From contig NC_087186.1 of NCBI RefSeq assembly GCF_035594125.1, positions 2,081,228 to 2,145,227 on the forward strand: a stretch of DNA of 64,000 bases, given 5' to 3'. The notes beneath the pieces were generated by a model, which made no database searches, had not been told where the DNA came from, and saw only the letters and a program-made list of their open reading frames with translations. Within the stretch, counting starts at the first letter, position 1. The number at the start of each line of letters is the position of its first letter. Below, piece by piece: positions 1 through 18,559 of the stretch. The DNA comes from Scylla paramamosain (Eukaryota; Arthropoda; Malacostraca; Decapoda; Portunidae). The translations under genes and the position numbers were made by a program.

Positions 1-255
1 TCCACCAATACTGTGGGCAGGGCTGACAAGTCCTTGGGACTATCTATGGGACTCTGTGTTCTCACACCAAACTGTGTCAAATCTACACTGCCACTTCCGG
101 CAAAGGCAGGAGACTCGGGTCATGAGCCACTCCTGCTACCAGCGTTTCCCTCCATGGCGTAAGCTGTGTGTGGGCCCCCAAAGGACAACTAAATAAACAA
201 ACAACTATCTACCACACGTCGCTACGAATCTTATAGCGATCCTGGCAAGGTCACC
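1..255 (-). mobile_element. Putative start of an LTR-retrotransposon internal region, with primer-binding-site-like junction
   Basis: Read on the minus strand, the LTR-like repeat ends in GTCGTAACA at about 256. It is followed by GAAA and then TTGGTGACCTTGCCAGGATC (232-254). An LTR ending in CA followed by a TGG-starting stretch is the arrangement of a retroelement primer-binding site. The rest, down to base 1, would be leader or 5' gag, but I see no clear reading frame. This is inference from one junction. The tRNA is not identified and the element continues outside the window. Confidence 0.4.
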
Positions 256-1000
256 AATTTCTGTTACGACCACAAACCCTGCCCCTCTCTCACCTTCGTT
301 TATCTTGGCGAGCTTTCCTAAGTCACCATTTTATGTAACTTAATGTGGGGCCCAATCACGGGTCACAAGGCCCTTCTAGTCTCTTGCAGCCTTTAAACAA
401 ACAGTCATAATACCAGGTTCTGCTCCCCTTCTCGGCATCACTATGTGGGTCAGCCTCCCTACATTGCCACTTACTATGCAGTATAGTGCGGAGCCTAATT
501 CACCTTAAAGGGTCCTTCAGGCCCCCTGTGGTGAATCACACAATAGTCGTCGGACTGTTTCACCTCCTACAGGCAAGGGAGTATTATAACTGCAAAATTA
601 CTCCAACAGCCGGGAAAGAATCGACAAGCGACAAATAAGGATTATAATATTATATGAACAACCGCCCTCACAACCAATAAGACAAAAATCGACCCACGTC
701 TATACAATATTATCTCCTCCCGATGGAAAAAAAAATATATAAAACTTCCCAGAAGACCGACCCTATCACCCAAAGAAAGGTGAGGTCCAGGGAAGGAGTA
801 TACTTTACTGCACAGCAGTGTAAAAGTAATCCTCTGAATCCAGAATCCTTAAAAGAATACTGGAACCCAGTAACATTTAGCAACACGGTCAAGAAACCAA
901 AAATACAAACACAAGCAGCCCACAGACAAAAGGAGGGCCCGCTGATCACTAAAATGCGCCTCCGAAACCCGGTCTTGTCTCCCGGGTAGGCAGCACACTA
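256..1000 (-). repeat. LTR-like repeat, copy 1
   Basis: This stretch aligns patchily with 37909-38534. Both begin on the plus strand with TGTTAYGACCACAA, and both carry a CACC...CAAGGG block, GAAAGAATCGACAA (about 614 and 38071), a TCCTCTG block (about 830 and 38277), GTARCATTT, and ACARAAGGAGGG-like sequence further on. Order and orientation are the same, so the two are diverged copies of one repeat. No coding capacity is seen. The CA end next to a primer-binding-like site suggests an LTR on the minus strand. The outer boundary, somewhere between 1000 and 1400, is not resolved. Confidence 0.45.
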
Positions 1001-5663
<4,663 letters not shown>

Positions 5664-7885
5664 TTTTTTATGTAGGGCGAAGGGCAACAAAAAAAAAAAT
5701 AAGATGACAGTCCCAGAAAAGGGTCCAAAGCGGTTGTCAAAAACTGAAGGATAAGTGTCTTGAAACCTCCCTCTTTAAGGAATTCAAGTCATAGGATGGT
5801 GGAAATATACAAACATGCAGGGAGTTACAGAGTTTACCAGAGAAAGGGATGAATGACTGTGGGGATGAATGGGTGGGGGGTGAGAAAAAACTGGCGGAGA
5901 CGTCTCAGAAAACCTAGCTTCATAGAAGCTATTTTAGTTAGAGATAAGATGTGAAGTTTCTAGTTCAGATTATAAATAGAGGACGGAACGAGGATGTTCA
6001 GTGTAGAAGAGGGGGACAGCTGAGTATCAGTGAAGAAAAGGGGATAGTTATCTGGAATGTTGAGTCGAGTTGATATATGGATGAATTGAGTTTTAAGGCA
6101 ATAAATAATACCAAATTTGCTCTGCTCGAATAAGAAAAAAAAAATCAGAAGTCAGGTGTTCTGTACCTTCCCTCCGTGAAATGTTTACTTCTTAAAGGGT
6201 TGGACTTCTATGAAAAGACGTGGAAAGGTGCCGGGTGGTATCATCAGCGTAGGAGTGATAGGAAAAGGAGTTAGGTTTAGAAGGTAATTGATGAATGATA
6301 AGAGAGTGGGTTAAGACAGAACCCTGAAGAACACCAATGTTAACAGATGTAGAAGAACAGTGACCATCTACCACAGCAGTCAGAAACAGTCAGAAAGTAA
6401 ACTTGAGACGAAGTTACAGGGAGAAGGATGGAAGTCGTAGGTGGGTAGTTTGGTAATCAAAGCTTTCTACCAGTCTCAATCTATAGGTTTTAATATGTCT
6501 AAGGCAACCGCAAAAGTTTTACAAAAAAACTCTAATAGAGGATGACCAAGACTCAGTAAGGAAAGCCTGATCACCAGTAGAGCAGCCTTGAAGGAACAAC
6601 ATATTGGCGATCACATACAAGGCTGTGAAGCGATAGATGTTTAAAAAACTTCCTGTTAAGGATACATTAAAAACTTTGGATAGGCAGGGAATTTAAGCAA
6701 TAGGACGGTCGTTTGAGGGATTAGAACGGTCACCCTTTTTAAAAACAGGCTGAATGTAGGCAAAGGAAGGAAAGGTAGATGTTGACAGACAGAATTGAAA
6801 GAGTTTGACCAGGCAAGGTGGAAGCACGGAAGTACAGTTTCGGAGAACAAAAGGAGGAATTTCATCATGTAGATAAACCTTCAGAGGGTTAACGCCAGCA
6901 AGGGCATGGAAAACATCTTTCGAAGGGTGGGGGAGAGGGAGGAACGAGCACTGAATCGTCCAAGGTAAAGTTTTTAGCAAAGGTCTGAGCGAAGAGTTCA
7001 ACTTTAGAGAGAGAGATGTGATAGCAGTGGTGCCATCTGCTATAAAAGAGGAAAAGAAGGAGGAAAGTTATTGGAGTTATTTTTGACTAGATAACAGAAG
7101 TCACGAGGGGAGTTAGATCTTTAAAGGTTTTGACATTTTCTATTAACGAAAGAGTTTTTGGGTATTTAGAGAACAGAATTAGCATGGTTCCGGGCTAAAA
7201 TAAAAGTGCATGAGATTCTGGTGATGGAAGCTTAAGTACCTTTTGTGGGCCACTTTTCTATCATGCATAGCACGAGCTGTATGGAAGGATTACGTCAAGA
7301 AAAAGACAGAGGAATGTACGTCTCCATGTCAGACACTATCACCTCTGTTATGCGCTCAGCACAAAGAGACGGGTCTCTGACACAGAAGCAGTAGTCATTC
7401 CTTGGAAAATCAGTAAAATACATCATCAGGCCCCCGAACTAGCAGAGGCAAAACGCCAGAGGTACCTCCGCTTAGGGGGGATCCTGAGGAGGGATTGGAG
7501 CGATAGGGCAAGATACAGATATGAGATTGTGATCGGAGAAGCCCAACGGAAAAGAGAGTGTGCCAGCATAAGCAGAACGATTAGAGGTTAGGATAAGGTC
7601 AAGAATGTTGGGCATCTCCAAAACGGTCAGGAATACGAGTGGGTTGTTGCACCAATTGTTCTAGGTCGTGGAGATTAGCAAAGTTGAAGGCTAGTTCACA
7701 AGGATGGTCAGTGAAAAGAGAGGAAAGCGAAAACTGGTGGTGAACATTGAAGTCTCTACGAATGTACAATGCTAAAGAGAAGAGAGGCAAAATGTGCTCA
7801 ACTTTGGAAGTCAAGTTTTCAAAGAATTTCTTATAGTCAGTGGAGCTAGGTGAGAGGTATACAGCACAGATATATTTAATTTACA
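5664..7885 (-). mobile_element. Family J retrotransposon, strongly decayed copy
   Basis: The 3' end (ATGTAGGGCGAAGGGCAAC on the plus strand, about 5670) starts a minus-strand copy. It reads through a remnant of the C-terminal domain, reverse transcriptase (SYADDTT near 6236-6260), linker and endonuclease (AYNF/DLEQLV-like region near 7650-7700) up to about 7885. Many indels and stops are present. Short frames at 6192-6374, 6693-7001 and 7599-7814 are the longest survivors. A block of the C-terminal part is deleted near 5865. The copy stops where the 5' end of an oppositely oriented copy begins. Confidence 0.85.
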
Positions 7886-8542
7886 AGGAGAAGGCAGTAG
7901 GCATCTGCCGAAACAAAAATTACTCCCAGTGAGGTCTAAAACACTGGATCAGGGCGTGCCGTGAACTTATTAAACCCAGGTGTGACCTCACTGAACGTTT
8001 CCCTTTGTGTCTCACAACACAAGGGGACAGTCACAGCCTGCCTTCTAAAGACAACTATCTTTCTCCCCCCCCCAAAAAAAAAAAAACTAAAAACTAAATA
8101 AGAAAAAAACCACTATAAACACCTAATAACACACACAACCTCCACTCATAATTTCAAAATTTTCATGGTGACTCCTACACCAGCCTCAGAGTGCCCATCT
8201 GGGGAGGGGACCACAAATGTCCCCAGGTCGGACTGCATTTCTGACAACGACACTTAGTGTCTTGACACCCCCTCAACTTTTTCTTCATTACTTTCTGTAA
8301 CATTCGCGGTCTCAGATCTAATTTTCAGTCTGTAAGACATCACCTCTCCTCTTCTAAACCTCATCTTATTTTTCTCACTGAAACACAGAGTCAATTGACA
8401 GTAGCCCGTTTTCTGTTCTCTTGTACTTTCTCTATCCTCATTTTCATACCAAAGTTGGATGTTGCATTTATGTGCGCAACGACTTAACATGCTCTCGTGC
8501 CCACGCTCTTAAATCTTGTGAGTTTTTCGCAGTCTGGCAATA
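7886..8542 (+). mobile_element. Family J 5' end fragment (leader and start of endonuclease)
   Basis: This plus-strand fragment begins with AGGAGAAGGCAGTAGGCATC, the characteristic 5' end of the family. It carries the ~240 bp leader (GTGAGGTC..., CTTTGTGTCTCACAACACAAG) and the start of the endonuclease region up to the TCTCGTGCCCACGCTCTTAA stretch. There it is cut by the T tract and 3' end of the next minus-strand copy at 8543. It supports where the element's 5' terminus lies. No intact frame remains. Confidence 0.85.
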
Positions 8543-10071
8543 ACTTTTTTTTTTTATGTAGGAGTGACTGGCCAAGGGCAACATAAATCCAATAAAAAAA
8601 AAAAAAAAAGGCCCGCTGAGATGCCAATCCCAGAAAAGGGCCCAAAGCGGTAGTCTAAAATGTAAAGATAATATCTTGAAATCTCCGTCTTGAAGGATTT
8701 CAAGTCATAGGAAGGCGGAAATACAGAAGCACGCACAGCTTTCTAGAGTTTACCAGAGAAAAGGATGAATGACTGAGAATACTGGTTAACTCATGCATTA
8801 GAGAGGTAGAGAGAAAAAGGGTGAGAGAAAGAAGAAAGTCTTGTGCAGCGAGGCTATGGGAGAAGAGGCTTGCAATTAGCAGGATCAGAAAATCATTTAG
8901 CATGAAAATAGCGGTAAAAGACAGCTAGAGATGCAACATTGCGGCGATGGGAGGGAGGCTGAAGACAGCCCCTTAGAGGAGAGTAGTTGATGAGACGAAA
9001 AGCTTTTGATTCCAACCTGTCTAGAAGAGCGGTATGAATGGAACACACCCAGACATGTGAAGCATACTCTACTCCATACATGGACGGATAAGGCAGTTGT
9101 ACAGAGTTAGCAGCTAGGAGATAAGAAAAACTGGCGGAGGAACGCCTAACTTCATAGAAGATTTTGAAGCTAGAGATGAGATGTGAAGTTTCCAGTTCAG
9201 ATTATAAGTAAAAGACAGGCCGACAATGTTCAGTGAAGAAGAAGGGGACAGTTGAGGGTCACTAAAGAAGAGGGGATAGTTGTCTGGAACGTTGTGTCGA
9301 GTTGATATATGGAGGAACTGAGTTCCTTGGTAAAAAATACCAAGTTTGCTCTGCCCCAATCTGAAAATTAGAAAGATCAGAAGTCAAGCGTTATGGCCCT
9401 TCCCTGCGTGAAATGTTTACTTCCTAAAGAGTTGGACATCCTGAAGTAGATAGGACAAAAAGTTCATTGATGAATAATAAGAAGAGATTGGGTGACAGGA
9501 CAGAACCCTGAGAAACACCACTGTTAATAGATTTAAAAAAAAAAAACAGTGACCGTCTACCACAGCAGCAATAGAACGGTCAGAAAGGATACTTGGGATG
9601 AAGTTACAGAGAGAAGAATAGAAGACATAGGAGGGCAGATTGGAAATCAAAGCTTTGTAGCAGACTCTATCAAAAGCTTTTTATATATCCAAGGCATCAA
9701 CAAAAATTTCATCAAAATCTTTAAAGGAGGATGACCAATACTCAGTAAGGAAAGCCAGAAGATCACCAGTAGAGCGGCGTTGAAGGAACCCATAATGGCG
9801 ATCAGATAGAAGGTTGTGAAGTGATAGATGATTAAGAATCTTCCTGTTGAGGATAAATTAAAAAACTTTAGATAGGCAGAAAATTAAAGCAATAGGTCAG
9901 TAGTCTGAAGGATTAGAACGGTCGTCCTTTTTAGGAACAGGCTGAATGTAAGCAAACATTCAGTGAGGTCTCAGCTGTGTTTAATGATAAGTTCACAGCA
10001 CCCCTTGATCCAGTGCTTTGACCTCACTGGGAGCAATTATCGTTTCGGCAGGTGCCTACTGCCTCTTCAAC

Positions 10072-10072
<1 letters not shown>
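8543..10072 (-). mobile_element. Family J copy with large internal deletion and intact 5' terminus
   Basis: A minus-strand copy from T tract and 3' end (8543) through the C-terminal domain and reverse transcriptase. Near 9957 the sequence jumps from the reverse-transcriptase N-terminal part (GAACAGGCTGAATGTAAGC) straight into the 5' leader (CAGTGAGGTCTCAGCTG). Endonuclease and linker are therefore deleted. The 5' terminus at about 10070 meets (TA)n. Surviving frames (8700-8903, 8893-9081, 9114-9359, 9417-9650) are short and shifted. Internally deleted copies with both ends kept can arise by recombination or template switching. Confidence 0.85.

Positions 10073-10166
<94 letters not shown>
10073..10166. 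repeat. (TA)n microsatellite between two family J copies
   Basis: About 94 bp of (TA)n. On its left is the 5' terminus of one minus-strand family J copy. On its right is the 3' end (GTAGGAACACTG...) of another, without an intervening T tract. Confidence 0.95.
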
Positions 10167-10169
<3 letters not shown>

Positions 10170-12075
10170 GGAACACTGCTCTAGGGCAACAAAAATCCTC
10201 CCCCCCCCAAAAAAAAACCACTGAGATGCCAGTCCCAGAAAAGGGTCCGAAGCGGTATTCAAAAATTGAAGGATAAGTGACTTCAAACCTCTCTCTCTTG
10301 AAGGAATTCAAGTCATAGGAAGTGGATATATAGAAGCAGGCAGGGAGTTCCGGAGTTTACCAGAGAAATGGAAGAATTATTTAGAATTCTGGTTAAGTTT
10401 TGCATTAGACAGGTGGACAAAATATGGGTGAGAGAAAGAAGAAAGTCTTGTGCAGCGAGGCCGCAGGAGGAGCAGAGGCATGCAGTTAGCAAGATCAGAA
10501 GATCAGTTAGCATGAAAATAGCGGTAGAAGACAGCTAGATATGCAACATTGCGGCGAGGAGAGAGGCTGAAAACAGTCAGTTAGAAGAGAGGAGTTGATG
10601 AGACGAAAATCTTTTGATTGAAGATCTTGAAGAGCGGTATGAGTAGAACCCCCCCCCCTCCCAGATTTGTGAAGTATATTCATACACGGGCGGATAAGGC
10701 CCTTGTACAAAGTTAGTAGGTCGGAGGATGAGAAAAACTGGCGAAGCCATCTCAGAACGCCTAATTTCATAGGGGATAGTTGTCTGGAAGGTTCTGTCGA
10801 GTTGATATATGAAGGAACTGAGTTTTTCAGTGAACAGTACCAAGTGAACAATAACAAGTTTGCTCTGCCCCAATCAGAAATTTTAAAATGATCAGAAGTC
10901 AGGCGTTCTGTGCCTCCCCTGCATGAAATGTTTACTTCCTGAAGAGTTGAACGTCAATGAAGATACATGGAAAAAAAACAACAAGAGGTTTGGTTTAGAA
11001 GATCATTGATGAATAATAAGAAGAGAGTGGGTGACAGGACAAAAACCTGAGGAACACCACTGTTAATAAATTTAGGAGAAGAACAGTGACCGTCGACCAC
11101 AGCTTCAATAGAACGTTCTGAAAGGAAACTTGAGATGAGTTATAGAGAGGAGGATAGAAGCAATAGGAGGGTAATTTGGAAATCAAAGTTTTGTGGCAAA
11201 CTCTATCAAAAGTTTCACCAAAATCTCTAAAAGCGGATGACCAAGATTCAGTAAGGAAAGCCAAAAGATCACCAGTAGAACACATACTGGCGATCAGATA
11301 GAAGGTTGTGAAGTGATAGATGTTTAAGAATCTTCCTGTTAAGGATAGATTCAAAAGCTTTAGATAGGCAAGAAAGGACGGTAGTTTGAGGGATTAGAAC
11401 TGCCGTACTTTTTAGGAACAGGCTGAATGTACGCAAACTTCCAGCAAGAAGAAAGAAAAAGTAGATGTTGACATATAGAGTTGAAAGAATTTGACTAGGC
11501 AAGGTGCAAGCACGGAGGCACAGTTTCGGAGAACAATAGGAGGAACCCCATCAGGTCCATAAGCCGTCCGAGGGTTTAGGCCTACGGTGGCATGGAAAAC
11601 ATCGTTGCGAAGAATTTTTATAGATTGCATGAAGTAGTCAGACTTGGAGGAGAGGTGAGGAGATAGCCCTGAATCGTTCAAGGTAGAGTTTTTAGCAAAA
11701 GTTTGAGGGAAGAATTCAGCTTTAGAGATAGTTGCGATAGCACTGGTGCCATCTGGTTGAAATAAAAGAGGGAAAGAAGAAGCAAGGTTACTGGAGATAT
11801 TTTTGGCTAGATGCCAGGAGTCACGAGGGGAGTTAGATCTTGAAAGATTTTGACAGTATTAATGAAGGAGTTTTTGGCTAGTTGGAGAACAGACTTGGCA
11901 TGGTTCCGGGCAGAAGTATATAGTGCATGAGATTTTGGTGATGGAAGGCTTAAGTACTTTTTGTGGGACTCCTCTCTATCATGTATAACACGAGAACAAC
12001 CTGTGTTAAACCTAGGTTTGGAAGGTTTAAGTCAAGAAAAAGAATGAGGAATGATGCCTTCATGCCAGACACTAT
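10167..12075 (-). mobile_element. Family J copy, 5' truncated, decayed
   Basis: A minus-strand copy from the 3' end (GGCAACAAAAATCC at about 10185) through the C-terminal region and reverse transcriptase. It continues into the linker and fades out near 12075, inside the region that elsewhere reads [12 protein letters not shown]. Deletions remove RT motif C and adjoining residues near 10965-10985. Surviving frames are 10507-10857, 10995-11354 and 11412-11681. It is not coding. Confidence 0.85.
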
Positions 12076-12911
<836 letters not shown>

Positions 12912-13092
12912 CAATTCCCTGTTAACTTGCAGGTATGATCCTGGGGGTCCTGGCGCTTCTGATAGAGATCAGTCGTCCTGGGAATGATGAACATTGACCA
13001 AGAAAGAAATTTAAAAAACTATGGAGTCACATGTGGTCAAATTATTATAAAAAGAAATGCAATTATTACGTAGATTAAATGTGTAAAATTAC

Positions 13093-13240
<148 letters not shown>

Positions 13241-15537
13241 ATGTAGGAAGGACACTGGCCAAGGGCAACAGAAATCCAAAAAGAAAATATACCTACTGAA
13301 ATGCCAGTTCCATAAAAGGATCAAAGCAGTGGTCAAAAATTGATGAATAAGTGTCTTGAAACCTCCCTCTTGAAGGAATTCAAGTCATAGGAAGGTGGAA
13401 ATACAGAAGCAGGCAGGGAGTTACAGAGTTTACCAGAGAAAGGGATGAATGATTGAGAATACTGGTTAACTCTTGCGTTAGAGAGGTGGACAGAATAGGG
13501 GTGAAAGAAAGAAGAAAGTCTTGTGCAGCGAAACCGCGGAAGGAGAGGAGGCATGCAGTTAGCAAGACCAGAAGAGCAGTTAGCATGAAAATAGCGGTAG
13601 AAGACAACTAGATATGCAACATTGCGGCGGTGAGAGAGAGGCTGAAGACAGTCAGTTAGAGGAGAGGAGTTCATGAGACGAAAAGCTTTTGATTCCAGCC
13701 TGTCTAGAAGAGCAGTATGAGTTGAAACCCCCCAGACATGTGAAGCATACTCCATACATGGACGGATAAGGCCCTTGTACAGAGTTAGCAGCTGGAGGGG
13801 GGGTGAGAAAAACTGGCCTAACTTCATAGAAGCTCTTTTAGCTAGAGATGAGATGTGAAGTTTCCAGTTCAGATTATAAGTAAAGGACAGACAGAGGATG
13901 TTCAGTGTAGAAGAGGGGGACAGTTGAGTGTCATTGAAGAAAAGGGGATAGTTGTCTGGAAGGTTGTGTGGAGTTGATGGATGGAGGAATTTTTGAGTTT
14001 TTGAGGCATTGAACAATACCAAGTTTGCTCTGCCCCAATCATAAATTTGAGAAAGATCAGAAGTCAAGCGTTCTGTGGCTTCCCTGCGTGAAATGTTTAG
14101 TTCCTGAAGGGTTGGACGTCTATGAAAAGACGTGGAAAAGTGCAGGGTGGTATCATCAGCGTAGGAGTGGATAGGACAAGAAGTTTGGTTTAGAAGATCA
14201 TTAATGAATAATAATAAGAAGAGAGTGGGTGACAGGACAGAACCCTGAGGAACACCACTGTTAATAGATTTACGAGAACAGTGACCGTCTACCACAGCAG
14301 CAATAGAACGGTCAGAAAGGAAACTTGAGATGAAGTTACAGAGAGAAGGAGAGAAACCGTAGGAGGATAGTTTGGAAATCAAAGCTTTGTGCCAGACTCT
14401 ATGAAAAACTTTTGATATGTCCAAGGCAACAACAAAAGTTTCATCAAAATCTCTAAAAGAGGATGACCAAGAGTAAGTAAGGAAAGTCAGAAGATCACCA
14501 GTAGAGCGGCCTTGACGGAACCCATACTGGTGATCAGATAGAAGGTTGTGAAGTGATAGATGTTTAACAATCTTCCTGTTGAGGATAGATTCAAAAACTT
14601 TAGATAGGCAGGAAATTAAGGCAATAGGACGCTAGTTTGAGGGATTAGAACGGTCACCCTTTTTAGGAACAGGTTGAATGTAGGCAAACTTCAAGCAAGA
14701 AGGAAAGGTAGATGTTGACAGATAGAGCTGAAAGAGTTAGACTAGGCAAGGTGCAAGCACATAGGCACAGTTTCGGAAAATAATAGGAGGGACCCCCATC
14801 AGGTCCATAAGCCTTCTGATGGTTTAGGACAGCGAGGGCATGGAAAACATCATTGCAAAGAATTTTAATACGTGGCATGAAGTAGTCAGAGGGTGGAGGA
14901 GAGGGAGGAACAAGCCCAGAATCGCCCAAGGTAGAGTTTTTAGCAAAGGTTTGACCGAAGAGTTCAGCTTTAGAAATAGATGTGATAGCGGTGATCCCAT
15001 CTGGCTGAAATAAAGGAGGGAAAGAAGAAGCAAAGTTATTGGAGATATTTTTGGCTAGATGCCAGAAATCACGAGGGGAGTTAGATATTGAAAGGTTTTG
15101 ACATTTTCTGTTAATGAAGGAGTTTTTGCCTAGTTGGAGAACAGACTTGGCATGGTTCCGGGCAGAAATATAAAGTGCATGAGATTCTGGTGATGGAAGG
15201 CTTAAGTACATTTTGTGGGCCAACTCTCTATCTTGTATAGCACGAGAACAAGCTGTGTTAAACCAAGGTTTAGAAGGTTTAAGACGAGAAAAAGTGTGAG
15301 GAATGTACGTCTCCATGCCAGACACTATCACCACTGTCATGCGTTCAGCACACAAAGACGGGTCTCTGACACGGAAGGAATAGTCATTCCAAGGAAAATC
15401 AGCAAAATACCTCCTCAGGTCCCCCAACTACCAATGGCAAAACGCTAGAGGCACCTTCGCTTAGGGGGATCCTGAGGAGGGATTGGAGCGATAGGACAAG
15501 AAAAAGATATAAGATTGTGATCGGAGGAGCCCAACGG
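13241..15537 (-). mobile_element. Family J copy, 5' truncated at endonuclease C-terminus, moderately preserved
   Basis: A minus-strand copy with two long frames. 13333-14424 (363 codons) holds LDISKVFHRVWH-like motif A (VFHR instead of AFDR), [12 protein letters not shown] (motif B), SYADDTT (motif C) and the C-terminal domain. 14663-15427 (254 codons) holds the linker and the start of the reverse transcriptase, with a frameshift near GPDGGPS. At 15537 the sequence switches to the plus strand within a different part of the element. The frames suggest a fairly young but dead copy. Confidence 0.9.
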
Positions 15538-16275
15538 AGTCTGTCAACGTCTACCTTTTCTTCTTGCTGGAAGTTTGCCTACATTCAACCTGTTCCTAAA
15601 AAGGGTGACCGTTCTAATCCCTCAAACTACCGTCCTATTGCCTTAATTTCCTGCCTATCTAAATTTTTTTTTAATCTATCCTCAACAGGAAGTTTCTTAA
15701 ACATCTATCACTTCACAACCTTCTATCTGATCGCCAGTATGGGTTCCGTCAAGGCTGCTCTACTGGTGATCTTCTGGATTTCCTTACTGAGTCTTGGTCA
15801 TCCTCTTTTAGAGATTTTGATGAAACTTTTGCTGTTGCCTTGGACATATCAAAAGCTTTTGATAGAGTCTGGCACAAAGCTTTGATTTCCAAACTATCCT
15901 CTTACGGTTTCTCTCCTTCTCTCTGTAACTTCATCTCAAGTTTCCTTTCTGACCGTTCTATTGCTGCTGTGGTAGACGGTCACTGTTCTCCTAAATCTAT
16001 TAACAGTGGTGTTCCTCAGGGTTCTGTCCTGTCACCCACTCTCTTCTTATTATTCATTAATGATCTTCTAAACCAAACTTCTTTTCCTATTCACTCCTAC
16101 GCTGATGATACCACCCTGCACTTTTCCATGTCTTTTCATAGACGTCCAACCCTTCAGGAAGTAAACATTTCACGCAGTAAAGCCACAGAACGCTTGACTT
16201 CTGATCTTTCTCAAATTTCCGATTGGGGCAGAGCAAACTTGGTATTGTTCATTGGAAACTTGGTATTGTTCTAAT
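15538..16275 (+). mobile_element. Family J reverse-transcriptase fragment in opposite orientation
   Basis: This plus-strand fragment begins inside the reverse transcriptase ([20 protein letters not shown]) and ends at [11 protein letters not shown] (about 16270), where TTGGTATTGTTC is duplicated. Frames 15517-15885 and 15840-16274 carry motif A ([11 protein letters not shown]), motif B ([12 protein letters not shown]) and motif C (SYADDTT), separated by a frameshift near 15850. It overlaps in element coordinates with the minus copy it abuts, so it is not the inverted 5' part of that same insertion. Confidence 0.85.
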
Positions 16276-17790
16276 AGTATAACTAAGGTAATAAGTATAA
16301 GGTATAAGTAAGGTAATTTTATGTATTTCTTAAGTGTCATTAAAGGAATGTTTATTAGATTTGCTGTCTAGAAATTTTTAAATAGTACTATTGATCTTGC
16401 TTCTTGTTATTGCTACTTCCCTCTCGTTACTCAAGTCAAGTATTTATTAAGCAATAGATGATAATCCCAACTACACATGCTGGCCAAAACAGCAATAACT
16501 CTACTTCATGACTTATTCCAGTCTTAAGGTCAACTCACATAAATAGAATCAAGCAAATAATTGTCCTACACTAAACGGTTAACAACATTGTTTTAAATAT
16601 TATGGAAAACTCATTTAAAGACGAACGTAACCTAGTCCATCATGTGATGCAGTAACGCTCATTCTCCATCATTAAATACATTCATAAATACACAATATAA
16701 AATATTTTGATTATCTCATGTAATAAATCAAAGAAAATATTTTAACATAATAATTGATAATATAGGATAACACAGGAACACTGCATGTGAAAGGCCACAG
16801 AAATTATTGTTTCACACATTTTAATAAAGCACAATATAAATAGATGAACACATGAAAAGCACATGGACAACCACAGTATGCTTTGACATAACTATAGTCG
16901 AAACATTTAAGGCACTAGGATGTTTCTAAGTATTGCTCACGACCATGATGAAGTAGAAAACGATCAGCGACCCACATTTGTTTATGGTTCTACTTGTTCC
17001 CCTACTCGGCTGTTTGTCACGCCAGTGGCAGGAACATTCGATTTAAGGTAGCGTGATATGAGTAGACTTGAAAAGAAAGTTTGAATCAAGTTGATATACA
17101 CCATTTATTTACATCAACATCAGAAGAGTTCACTCGTTACGGGATATTATGGTAACGTGGTGGTGTTAGGTCACTGATTACTGGAGAGACTAGCAATATG
17201 TCGCTTTGTTTTGTTATCAGTTAAAGAATGGCATCACTTCACTTAGTTTCTTTTTAGAGTTTAAACAGAGTTTGTGCACATACCCACATCACTGAGTTCA
17301 ACGGAGATACCCCGGTAAGCATCCTGGGTAGCACTACCCCTGCCACACGCCCAGCCGGTGCCAGCTGTCTCGGGAAGGTGCCGCCGGCAACAGCCAGCGG
17401 AAGTAGACATAACATCGTGATCAGTCTGTGCTTGATGGCAACATTTCAACAGATGCAAAACAATGTAAGTTTCCACAATGGAAGTTTCCTACAACAAAAA
17501 AATCCTACCTATTCCTACGTTACCTATCCTTTACCTACCTAAGTGTACAACACTTGGGCACACTGTCCTGCTGTCTCTTGCTGTCTCCCTGCTATCTGCC
17601 TGCCCTTCGCCTTATATTCTATTTTTACTTGGTACATCGCTCGGTCACCTGCCTCGAGCGTCCTCGCGAGAAACCAGTCTAGAGACATGTACCTACCCAT
17701 GTCATACATTGATGTCGTGGCCTGTTTCCTGCAGAGAAACCCTGGCCTTAAGGAATTTATAGAAAGCCGAAATTCGTCTGAGGAAACAAG
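16276..17790. other. Unassigned region, AT-rich then mixed
   Basis: No gene can be supported. On the minus strand an AATAAA lies at about 17105. This stretch sits 3' of the envelope-like gene on that strand, so it may hold the element's 3' LTR, but no TG...CA boundaries or match to another LTR are visible. Frames at 17261-17476 and 17428-17797 resemble nothing I know. Confidence 0.4.
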
Positions 17791-18559
17791 TTTATGACAA
17801 GTAGTATGATGAAGGAAGGATAATGAGTATGAGGCTGTAAGTAGGAAGGTAAAGAATCATGGACAGTAGACTCTGACTCAAGAGAAATCTGCAAAAGATA
17901 GCTGAGAAATAAAGTTGGCGACATACTTTACAGTGGAAATATTCATTTTCCAGGTATGGATTATTTTGAAAATCTTTGGCATAAAGCCCTGATGTAGTTA
18001 TTCCTAATGAGTAGTCACCTTGGAAGAAGTTCAGGAGCACACTTTTGGTGTGGAAAAGTGTCCTAACACTGTGGAAGACTGACGACCCTTCGCACATTTC
18101 ACAGAGAAAGACATGGGTTTAGGAGAGAAGTAATGACGACCCATGAACCTTTTATGAAAGGTGTTGGAGCATAGAGACAAGCTCCTCGAAGCGATTTCAT
18201 GTATCAGTGATATCTCGGACGCGTCGGTTTCCGTTAATGGTACAAAGGTAAAAAGTAAAGCAGGAGAAAATTAAAGGCCTACTTGTTCAGTTTTTGCAAT
18301 AAAAAAAAAAAAAGATTGTGAGGATCCCCGACAGGGTATTGGAGACCGTCAACGTCTCCAAAAACGATTGACCGTGGGAGGCTTAAAGTCAGGATGGTAG
18401 GGAACAGTTCAATGTTCAATGATAACCATTGTACATCCTGTGTGATCGAAAAGGAACATAGACCACAATTGCATCTGAAACGAGCATTGAACTACCTATA
18501 TTTAATCCAGTAAATATAGGTAGAAGGGAAAAATTACCCTGTGCCAAAGTTAGGACATG

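Noticed and set aside
10073..10166. (TA)n tracts as a CRISPR-like or satellite array
   Set aside because: No spacers and a two-base unit; these are microsatellites in eukaryotic DNA.
15538..16275. Interpretation as a twin-priming 5' inversion of the adjacent minus-strand copy
   Set aside because: The inverted part covers the same RT region already present in the minus copy, whereas twin priming gives adjacent, non-overlapping parts.
17428..17797. Three overlapping plus-strand frames of 84-94 codons
   Set aside because: All three frames are open at once, which is chance in this composition; no motif recognised.
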